64,000 bases of DNA, from positions 20,387,507 to 20,451,506 of the forward strand of contig JARWIR010000017.1 in assembly GCA_029959085.1 (NCBI GenBank), given 5' to 3'. The stretch is from Nemophila menziesii (Eukaryota > Streptophyta > Magnoliopsida > Boraginales > Hydrophyllaceae). This document shows, piece by piece, positions 55,128 to 64,000 of the stretch. Below the pieces are notes generated by a model that did not search any database, had not been told where the DNA came from, and saw only the letters and a list, made by a program, of their open reading frames with translations. Both the position numbers and the translations under genes were made by a program. Every line of letters starts with the position of its first letter. Position 1 is the stretch's first letter.

Positions 55128-58100
55128 TTAGGTCTTGTTCGCACTTTAAAACTTTTAATAATTCTCATGTAGTTGACCCTGGGGGAAGAGCGTTTAGGTC
55201 CGGGGGGATTCTACTTTTGTGGAAGGATGAGCTTTCCATTAGTGTTAAGTTTTCATGCTTTAGCTTTGTAATTGTTGAAGTTAACGAATCTAGTGGTTTT
55301 TCATGGTATATTGTTTGTGTTTATGCACCTAACAAGAAAGAAGATAGAGAGAAATTATGGTTATCACTTTCAAAGAGGATTAAGAGTTTTGAGAAGCCAC
55401 ATGTGATTATTGGGGATTTTAATGACATTGCTAAGTTTTCGGAAAAACAAGGGAAAAAAGATGCTAACCTTGATCGAATCTTAAAGTTTAATGAATTTAT
55501 TAATCAAAATCATCTGGTTGACTTACCTAGTAAGGGATGCCATTACACATGGAGTAATCAACGGAAATTGGAGGATAATGTTAAAGAGAGACTTGATAGG
55601 GCTTTGGCGTCAATGGATTGGTGTGCATCATTTCCTAATGCTATTGTTTATGTTCCTCCGGCGATTGGGTCGGATCATTCACCACTTATTTTAGCTAGAG
55701 ATGGGAAGAAGGTGATTAGTAAAAGATATTTTATATTCGAGTCTAGGTGGCTCGAACATGAACAGTGTAAAGAAGTTGTTAGACAAAGTTGGAAATCGAA
55801 TAAAGGTGGTGATGGTATTATTAGTTTTTGCGATAAAAGAGATGCAACGTGTCTTGCTCTCAAAGGATGGAGCAAAGAAAATTTCTTTAATAATAGAAAA
55901 AGAATTGAGGAACTACAGGATGAGCTAATATGTATGAATAAAGATAATACTTCGGAAGATAATATTTTCAAGGAAAAGATGATAAAAAATGAAATTGAGA
56001 ATTTATGGAAAGCTGAAGAAGTTTATTGGGAAGATCGAGCTAGAGATCTAAACATAAAAAGTGGAGATAAAAACACAAGATATTTTTTCGCAAAGACCAT
56101 GAAAAGACGGAAAGATAATAGGATTTGTATGATTAAGGACAATGATGGGAAATGGGTTGATGATCCGAAGGATATTAATAAAATTATTCAAGATTATTAT
56201 GTCAATCTCTTTAAAGACAATGGGTCTTATGACCCGAATGATATTACGAAGTTTATACCTAATAAAGTGTCTTTTGAAATGAATGAAGAATTGACTAAAA
56301 TCCCGAGTTATGAGGAAACTAAGGATGCCGTTTTCAACATGGGGGCAAATAAAGCACCAGGACCGGATGGTCTCCCGGGGAAGTTTTATCATGAATTTTG
56401 GGAAATCATTAAAGATGATATATTTAGAATTGTTAGAGAGTTCTTTGAAGCCAATCTTGATATTAATCTCATTAATGATTCGGTGATAACTTTAGTCCCT
56501 AAAGGTGTTTCGCAAGAGAGTATTAAAGATTTCAGGCCGATTTCATGTGCGAACTTTTGCTACAAAGTTATTAGTAAAATTATGGCGATGAGGTTACAAG
56601 TAATTATGGGTAGTATTATATCTGAAACGCAATCAGCTTTTATTAAAGGAAGGAATATTCAAGATAATATTATTGTGGCACAGGAAATTGCGTACTTTCT
56701 CAACACTAAAAGGAAGTCGAAAAAATATTACGCAGCTGTTAAAGTTGATATGGAAAAGGCGTATGATCAAGTGAATTGGGAATTTCTCCTTAAGACCCTC
56801 AAAGCTTTGGGTTTTTGTGACACATGGATTAAGTGGATTAACAGATGTATTTCTTCGGTTTCTTTCCAAGTCAAAGTTAATGGCCAACGCCTTAAAAAAT
56901 TTAAACCGAGACAAGGCCTTAGACAAGGGGACCCTCTATCTCCACTTCTATTTTCTCTCCTTACGGAAAGTCTCATAAGTCTCATAAATCATCATTGTAG
57001 AGAAGGATCTATCAAAGGTATATCTATCACACGAAATTGTCCAAAAATTACTCATCTTCTTTTTGCTGATGATGCCTTATTCTTCATTAATATAAATGCA
57101 AAAGAAGTGGAAACCTTTCAAAATATTATTAAGGAGTACTGTTGTGCATCAGGGCAGAGGGTGAATTTAAGAAAATCGGCAATGATGTTCTGTAAGAATA
57201 CGCCGGAACATATGAAAGAAGAAGTGGCAAAGGAATTGAATATTGGTACTACCAAAGATCTTGGGAAATATTTGGGTCTTCCATTAACGATAAAAAGAGC
57301 GAGAAGTGAGAATTTAAATTATATTAAAGACAGATTACTAGCAAAATCGGCTAGTTGGATATCGTCGCTCTTATCAGAGGGTGGCAAGGAAGTTTTAATT
57401 AAAGCGGTTTTGCAAGCTATCCCAAATTACGCTATGTCGATTTTTGAATTTCCTAAAATGCTATGCAAAAAATTGTCAAGTATAGTGGCAAATTTTTGGT
57501 GGGATGCGGGTAACAAAAAGAGGATTCATTGGGTGAATTGGAAAAAACTTACTAGATCAAAGAAGATCGGCGGGTTGGGCTTTAGAGAATTTTATAAGAT
57601 GAACATTGCTATGCTTGCTAATCAAGCTTGGAGATTAATAAATAATCAAGATTCATTTGCGTATAAAATCTTGAAAGCAATTTATTTCCCAAATGGTAGT
57701 ATGTGGAATGCAAAAATGAATAAGAAAAGATCTTGGAGCTGGTCTAGTATTTTTAAGGGATTACAATTCATTAAAAGACATGCGGTTTGGCAAATTGGTA
57801 ATGGGAAAGATATTAATATTTGGAATTGTTGTTGGCTTAGCAAAGGATTTTATCTTGATAAACCGCCGGGATGTGAGATTCAAACTTTGAATGAATTGTT
57901 CGATGATATTAATGGTGGATGGAAATGTGAAATTATTAGTAGGATTTTCCCGAAGGAAATAGCACATGGTATTGGTAATATACAGAGATGTCATGGAGAT
58001 CATGAGGACAAAATCATTTGGCCTTTTACGAAAAATGGGGATTACACGACTAAAACGGGATACCATGTACTAGGTAATGAAGAAATTAGTAATGAAGCTC

Positions 58101-59137
58101 AATCTTCAAATGCGGGTGAAATTAATAATTGTGAAATCTGGAATATTGTGTGGAAGAATAATTTACCGCCTAGAATCAAGAATTACTGTTGGAGAATACT
58201 TAATAATGCAGTGCCGGTTAAAGGTAATCTTAAAAAGAAAAAGTGCGTAAATAATGATGTGTGCGAATGGTGTGAAATGGAAACTGAAGATGTCAACCAT
58301 CTTATACTCAAATGTCCATTTAGTATTGAAATTTGGGCAGAATCGCCACTTCAAATTAAAATTGATAAAGATTTTAGAGGTACGATTGAGGAATGGTGTA
58401 TTTCGGTGATTAAAGAATATTCTAGGAATGGTTGGAATGCTAAACAGGTTACAGCATATATCTTAAGCATCATGTGGTATATGTGGAAAGAGAGAATGAA
58501 GTGCTACCATGAAGGAGCTAAATGGAATAAATGGAATATTCTTGATAAAGCAAAGGAGTTGGTGTATAGGCTGTTTGGATCTTATATGGATGCGACTAAT
58601 AATGATAAGGTTAACAAGATAAGTAGGAATGTAACAGATGACATAAATCCGATAATTAATGATGATGCGGACATGATTTGGATGTGTGATGCATCGTTTA
58701 TTAATAAGAATGAACCAGCGGCTGTTGCGGCTATCGGGATTGATAAGAAGGGTATGATCGCTAAGAAAATTAATATTAGAGGGAAAATTAACAAGGTCAT
58801 TGATGGTGAAGCTTGGGCACTTCTTTTGGCGATTAGAGCGAGTAGTAACCTTAAGAATCAGAGTGTTTCATTCTACTCTGATAACCTTGATTTAGTTCAA
58901 GGAATTTTAGGTAAGACCGGACTTCATTGGAGTCTTAAACCGATCCTGGCGGAAGTTAGGAAATAGTTAGGTCAAGAATACCGGTGGAGGATTTTTCATA
59001 TTCCGAGGAAATATAATAGCACAGTGGATGCACTTGCGAAATGCACAAGGAAGAATATTGATTTATCAGGATGGATGGATAGATCTCTTATTGCATCGGA
59101 TTCATATCTTAGTATGCTTTGTAATAATGTAAAATAA
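55128..59137 (+). pseudogene. LINE 3 ORF2, N-terminally truncated, one amber stop
   Basis: The frame is open from the insertion boundary: CSHFKTFNNSHVVDPGGR, then GGILLLWKDELSI. Endonuclease parts are VCVYAPNKKE, VIIGDFNDIAKF and GSDHSPLIL. RT: ANKAPGPDGLPGKFY, FIKGRNIQDNII, VKVDMEKAYDQVNWEF, RQGLRQGDPLSPLLF and THLLFADDALFF near 57050-57085, with all catalytic Asp present. The zf-RVT segment CEWCEMETEDVNHLILKC is near 58263-58316. RNase H begins WMCDASF near 58680. The only internal lesion is a TAG at 58964-58966, where LINE 2 has Trp (AEMKNWLT). The frame then continues through VDALAKCTRKNID to TAA at 59135-59137. Over 1,270 codons are otherwise clean. Confidence 0.92.
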
Positions 59138-59176
59138 CTTTGTTGTTTAATCTGGTTGACAAAAAAAAAAAAAAAA
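55128..59176 (+). mobile_element. LINE 3, 5'-truncated, recent
   Basis: Flanked by a perfect 15 bp target duplication AATTAATTATTGTAG (55113-55127 and 59177-59191), with a poly-A tail of about 18 bases at 59159-59176. The truncation lies inside the endonuclease domain. Same family as LINE 2. Clean ends and an almost unbroken ORF2 mark it as the youngest LINE in the window. Confidence 0.95.
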
Positions 59177-59488
59177 AATTAATTATTGTAGAAAATTATA
59201 TATTTCATATTTCTATATTATGTAATAAAATTCATCTACTTATTCTAATTCAGAATGGGAAAACCGTTCATATTTTAGCTTATGGTTCGTGAACAACTTA
59301 ACAAACCTCGCCTGTAGCTCGGTAACTGAGTCAATAGTGGCTAACTTAGTAGGTCACGCCTCCGTCATATAACACGAATATCACTAACTCAAATAAGGAT
59401 GGATTTGGCGGCCATTTATTAACTTAGTGGGTGAGTAAGTGTAACCGCTGGAGAGTGGCTGATATAAGGGGGCTTTTATCACGTACGA

Positions 59489-60299
59489 TTTTTTTTATAA
59501 ACAAAGAGACGCGAACTCCAACTCCAATCACATCAAAACTCATAAAGTCATTATAAACTAAAGAGTTAAATTCAAAAAGAATATTATAAAGCGAAGAAGG
59601 AGATAAATAGAATTAGGAAAACCTTTAGCAAGCCAATTAACAGTCTTGTTCTGTCTTTCTTTTAATACCATAAATTTGAAGGTTAGTGTGGTCCTTAGCC
59701 ATATTTTTAATATTATCGAGGATATCTCTATCTTTCCATAAACAGTTCGGGCTCGATAAATATACGGCTTTTAAAACAGTTTCCGCATCAGTTTCGATTT
59801 TGTTGCAAAGTGGGGCTTTGTCTATAGCAAATTGGAAGGCATTCCTCAATGCTTTAACTTCAGCTTCAAAACTAGAAGAGGCTTGGATATCTATGGCAAA
59901 ACCGGAGATAACTTTACCATTTCAGTTGCGGATTACTGCAGCTGTTGTAGCTTTCCTAATCTTAAAAGAAGCATCAACATTCATTTTAAAACACTATTGA
60001 AGAGAAGGAGACCAAGTAGGGATAATTGAAAATCAAGCGTCATGCGAGACTGCAGTGGAAATAGAGGGATGATCAAAGCTTGACTCTTCACTGAAACAAC
60101 CCTGCCGGTAGAAAATATCAATTAAGTTAAGGCAAAAATCATAATCAATGGAGGAGTTATGGAACACAAATTTATTTTTAGAAAGCCAAATAACCAAAAA
60201 CAAAAGATGATAATAAGTAATAGTTTAGTTTTATCTTTCAAGTTAACTTCTTTATCAAGAACCGAACCAATCCAAGAATTAATACGATATGTATAAACA
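59489..60299 (-). mobile_element. LINE RNase H relic, minus strand
   Basis: Minus-strand reading from right to left: NSWIGSVLDKEVNLKDK, then MNVDASFKIRKATTAAVIRN, an in-frame TGA, GKVISGFAIDIQASSSF, AFQFAIDKAPLCNKIETDAE, and the 3' end with a T run on the plus strand at 59489-59497. This is the C-terminal RNase H of a LINE, 5'-truncated. It is a different subfamily from LINE 1-3. Confidence 0.8.
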
Positions 60300-60317
60300 A
60301 GAAAGTTATATATTCAA

Positions 60318-60580
60318 CCACTGGGACTAGCTCAGTGGCCAGGACCCTGTCTCTCAACTAGGAGGTATAGGGTTCAAATCCCTTCAGCCGTGTTATTTCT
60401 TGAGCCCTTAAAGGGGGTAAGCAAGGGGTGCATGGTTCGAGTCTCCTCCCTAAACATGGGTAAACATGTGTAACCTAGTTCCCATTAAATGGGAGTATGC
60501 ATGAGAAGGCGTGTATATTTCCTATGGGATTAGTCGTGGTGCGCGTAAGCTGGCCTGGACACCCATACATCGGGAAAAAA
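60318..60580 (+). mobile_element. tRNA-derived SINE, near full length
   Basis: 263 bp. The pol III A box is in GGGACTAGCTCAGTGGCC and the B box is GGTTCAAATCCC. A second B-box-like GGTTCGAGTCTCC follows in the body, and the 3' end is an A run. It is flanked by a perfect 16 bp target duplication AAAGTTATATATTCAA (60302-60317 and 60581-60596). It is the most complete copy of the family also seen at 22757-22939 and about 60735-60880. Confidence 0.9.
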
Positions 60581-60734
60581 AAAGTTATATATTCAATCAA
60601 AACATGCTTATATTAATAGCAAAAGTTTTAAGGGAATCTAACCAATTGAGTTAAAATCGATTAAAAAATAAATATAAAACCTAACTTCAATGAAAAATTA
60701 TACTCAAGTTAATGATAAAAATCTTCCTATATTT

Positions 60735-60880
60735 ACTTAAAGGTTGTGAAATGAGAGGCTTAAACATGAGTAACCTAGTTTTAATTTATGTAGGATCATA
60801 TGGGAAGACGTACATATTCCTGTAGAACAAATTATGGTACGCACAAATTGATCTAAAATAAACCCATATACCAAAAAAAT
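60735..60880 (+). mobile_element. Older, diverged copy of the same SINE
   Basis: Shares GAGTAACCTAGTTTTAATT, GGATCATATGGGAAGACG, TACATATTCCTGTAG and AAACCCATATACC with the SINE at 60318-60580. 5'-truncated; no clear target duplication. Confidence 0.6.
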
Positions 60881-61159
60881 AAGAAAAAGAGGAGGGGTGG
60901 AATTGAATAAAGATATATAATTCCACAAAATTAATGGAAAAATATAAGTTATTAAAAAAGATTAATAATTATTTTAGTGATAAAGTATGGGACGCACAGT
61001 TAATTACACGGAGAGCGTAAAAATTCCTAATTAATTACAATTTCAACTTAATTCCTATTTAAGCACAAAAAACTGAAAGATTACAAAAATACGCATAAGC
61101 CTATTAATTAATTACTTTAATTATATAGACCATTTTAGTCTTATATCTTCACTATTTAT

Positions 61160-62600
61160 TATAATAATATTAATACATATTTATTTTCTTTCACCACCAC
61201 TCCCACCTTCCACCCCCACCCCCACCACCATCCACTACCACCCAACCCCACAACCACACCAACACCCTCACCACCAATTACCACCAACTAATTTCATCAC
61301 ACGCGCACGTCCGTAAATTTAAAAAAAAAATCATAACTAATTCTAAAATAATCGTAAAAATAAAAAATTTGCATTTTTGGAATAGACAAATTAATATCTA
61401 CATTCTATGAATTTTTTTGTTTTTTAAAAATTTATTTACTTATTATTCATTTTTCTAATTTCGATAATTCGTTTTATGTGTTGCACAAAAACAGATTTTC
61501 CAAATTCCACAACACGCGCGCGACCGTGAATTTATTTTTTATAAAAATCATAATTAAATACAAAAAAATAAAAAAAAATAAAAAAATTGTATTTTCTGAC
61601 GAGGCAAGTTCATATCTACATCAGAGAATTTTTTTGATTTTTTTTTTAATTTTTAAATTTCGATATTCAGATTTATGTGTTCATACAACACACAAAATAT
61701 ATTTACGTGTTCCTGTAACACACAAAAATATAAAATCATTCTAAAGCATTCTCTTCTTTAACAAAATTGTTTTTTCTCTTTATTAGTCTTATATACAATG
61801 TTTTTACTCGTTTGTAACTATCTTGATGTATTAACTTTTTGTCCTACCCTTTTTTTGTTATTTTGTATGTTGTTGTATTACACAAAATAGTCATTTGTGT
61901 ATTACAGTAACACACAAAAGAACCATACTAAACGCTAAACTCAAAAATTGTGTGTATAGGATACACATAGTCACATTGAAAGAGATGTAAGACAAACACA
62001 AGTGTGTAAGTCAATTTGTGTGATGCGGAAACTCATAATAATCAAAATTATGTGTTGATAGGTGATGTGTTTAAGTAAGACACAAACGTTTAATTGGGAA
62101 TGGGCTTGACGGGAAGAGAAAAGGTAAATTTGTGTGTTGCTGTAATACACAAATAATTGTTTTGTACTACAACACACAATATAACAAAAGATTGTTGGAC
62201 AAAAAGATAATATATCAATATATTAAAAACAAGTAAAAACAGGATATATGCGATTAATGAAGAGAAAAAAACAATTTGTTAAAGAAGGTAATGTTTTAGA
62301 TTGATTATATGATTTTGTGTGTTACATGAACACATAAATATATTTTTATGTATTGTAGAAACACATAAAACGGAATATCAAAATTAAAATATTAAAAAAT
62401 CAGAAAAATTCAAAAAATTCAAAAAAAAAATCAAAAAAATTTATAGCCGTAAATATTAATTTGATTCGTCTAAAAATGCAATTCTTTTATTTTTTTGATT
62501 TTTTAAGAATTAGTTATGGATATTTTTTTTAAAAATTGCGGACGCGCGCGTGTGATGGAATTAGTTGTTGGTGATTAGTTTAGTTGGACATTAATTTCTT
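61160..62600. repeat. Inverted-repeat element with a directly repeated arm and many short palindromes
   Basis: A ~210 bp unit (starting near CACACGCGCACGTCCGT) occurs at about 61283-61475, again in direct orientation at about 61500-61700 (ACACGCGCGCGACCGTGAAT), and inverted at about 62340-62575 (ending GGACGCGCGCGTGTGATG). Between them, variants of TTTGTGTGTTNCNGTAACAC, each a small palindrome, recur at about 61674, 61730, 61880, 61905, 61950, 62130, 62160, 62310 and 62350. A C/A-rich tract (CCACCACC words) precedes it at 61190-61275. No coding capacity. Confidence 0.7.
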
Positions 62601-63207
62601 TAACTATGAAAAATGTAAATTTGTAATTAGTTGGAAATTATCTCATATAAGGGTAAAAATGTAAACTAAATATGCCAAAAATGATTAATTGAAAATTAAG
62701 TTTTTAATTAGTGAGTAAGTAGGAAGTAATTTGCTTCTTTCTTTTTTTTAGGAATGAAACTTGTAGAATTATATGTAATGAGAATTATCCTTAAAAGTAT
62801 ATATTAATATAAAAAAATTTGAAATCAAATTATGTTCACATTAAATAACTTTTAGATATACTAAAAAAATGTACTTAATAGACATTAATTTGGTCTATTT
62901 TACTTTTAAATTTTAGTTCACATAAATTAAAAAAAATATTTATTTAGCATTATGATTATTATCTTTAATAAAATTTATTGATATCTTAAATATATATATA
63001 AATTTTTTTATTTTACTAGAGATAAAGCAACAAATAACTAAAATTGTGATGTTTTTTAAATGAATAAGTATTAGATATTCATTTAGTGTAATATGAATGA
63101 AAATTTAAAAAGGAAAGGAGTGACATGTTTAGAAAACAAAACCTCTATATTCTTACATTATAATATTTTGATTTATTCAAAGATAAACAAATGATTTTTA
63201 TAGTGAA

Positions 63208-63211
<4 letters not shown>
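62600..63211. other. AT-rich spacer
   Basis: Very AT-rich, no gene and no repeat family recognised. Confidence 0.4.

Positions 63212-63290
<79 letters not shown>
63212..63290. repeat. (TA)n microsatellite
   Basis: About 79 bp of uninterrupted alternating T and A. Confidence 0.98.
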
Positions 63291-63293
<3 letters not shown>

Positions 63294-63539
63294 CATTAAA
63301 ATATTAATTTTTAAGTATAATTATTTTCACAATATTTTTTCTGTCTAATTTTATTTAGAGATTTTGAACCAAGGGTCTTGAGCACACACCCTCTTGTTCT
63401 TTCCCAAACCCATCTTCTTTCTCTTTTTACTAAAAATCTCAACCAAATTTTAATTCTATAGAAAAAAATCTCATTTACAAATTTACCCTCTTTATTTTTC
63501 ATTTCCTATATATAGTATTTTATTTCATAAATTATTTAA

Positions 63540-64000
63540 TAAAAATCATAATTGCTATACTCTCTCTCCTCTCTAACGTTAGCCTTCTCCTCTCTCATTT
63601 TTAGAGCTTCTCACGCAGGAGAAGATGGTCGCCTTTTTGAGCTCTGTCCTTTCATGGGGATGGTGAAGCTCAAAGCTCCAAGCACATATCGGGCAAATGA
63701 CATCACCAAAGAAGCTGCAAAACAATATCACAGAAGCTCCAAGCTTCTTCATTTTTGACTGCTGTTGCACATGTCTCGTTTGAGATCTAAGGTGAGCTCC
63801 GGCGAATGGTGAACTGGAGCGTCGTTCGTGAAGCAGCTGCTTCTTCTCCGATCCAGTTCGAGCTCTGCAACAAATCAAGCTCGAGCTTTTTGAGATCTCT
63901 GTTCAATTTACAGGCGAGATTAGAGCTACGATTTCGAAGCCATAGAAACAACTCACGACGAAATCCGACAATGGCTTCCATTGTCTCTCTCACAACATTG
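63540..64000. other. Unresolved, less AT-rich sequence at the right edge
   Basis: Base composition rises after 63540 and short frames are open on both strands (for example minus 63993-63787 and minus 63878-63579). None shows a domain, and all stop within 100 codons or run to the edge. It could be the first exon or leader of a gene continuing to the right, or retroelement leader DNA. I do not call a gene. Confidence 0.3.

Noticed and set aside
60318..60390. A tRNA gene (A and B boxes present).
   Set aside because: No cloverleaf or acceptor stem closes, and the unit continues into a body with an A tail and target duplications, so it is a SINE head.
61650..62370. A CRISPR-like array from the recurring GTGTGTT...AACACAC motif.
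   Set aside because: Spacing is irregular, motifs vary and are palindromic, and the window is a plant nuclear genome.
63787..63993. A minus-strand exon at the right edge.
   Set aside because: Short, no domain, and the start or end falls outside the window; left as unresolved.

Overview
The window is nuclear DNA from a flowering plant, most likely a eudicot. The evidence is short exons with GT-AG introns, AT-rich spacers, a phragmoplast kinesin, phytocystatins, F-box/FBD genes, and Copia, Gypsy, LINE, SINE and MITE elements throughout. I could not place the species from the sequence alone. About nine tenths is mobile or repeat DNA, and the host genes form islands inside it.

Layout. (i) 1-4932, minus strand: the motor, neck and most of the tail of a kinesin-12 of the PAKRP1 / KIN-12A-B type. 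The C-terminus runs off the left edge. (ii) 5.6-9.0 kb: a decayed Copia on the minus strand, with a small TTA-flanked MITE inserted in its gag. (iii) 10,931-19,552: a complete-length but dead Copia on the plus strand, with 446-447 bp LTRs and an AGACT target duplication. Its leader is partly triplicated, carries an 80 bp piece of plastid 16S rDNA, and has an unrecognised 197-codon ORF ahead of gag. (iv) 19.7-36.1 kb: a duplicated block in which a secreted phytocystatin gene (plus strand) faces an F-box/FBD gene (minus strand). There are two cystatin/F-box pairs, one broken cystatin and one intact, and then a third F-box gene. LINEs and a SINE separate the pairs. (v) 36.8-38.4 kb: GC-rich non-coding tracts around a tiny SINE. 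(vi) 38.8-49.7 kb: two inverted arms of a rearranged Gypsy. The LTR of the left arm is split by a LINE with an odd ORF1. The right arm ends flush inside a fourth, truncated F-box copy. (vii) 50.6-54.4 kb: a Copia fragment, an LTR-like stretch and a GGTTCGG-rich hAT-like element. (viii) 54,581-55,015: a third cystatin, intact, with a nearly intact 5'-truncated LINE inserted just behind it (55,128-59,176). (ix) 59.4-64 kb: a LINE RNase H relic, two SINE copies, an inverted-repeat element full of short palindromes, a (TA)n tract and unresolved sequence.

How the genes might work together. The kinesin acts in cytokinesis and is unrelated to the rest. The cystatins should be secreted inhibitors of papain-type proteases. 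The F-box/FBD proteins should be substrate receptors of SCF ubiquitin ligases. The two families were copied together as neighbours, but co-duplication is not evidence of a shared pathway. The most unusual observations are the chimeric exon born by tandem duplication in the kinesin, the plastid rDNA filler inside a retrotransposon leader, the unknown leader ORF, the Gypsy inverted duplication, and the aromatic/hydrophobic ORF1 of the LINE at 40.6 kb.
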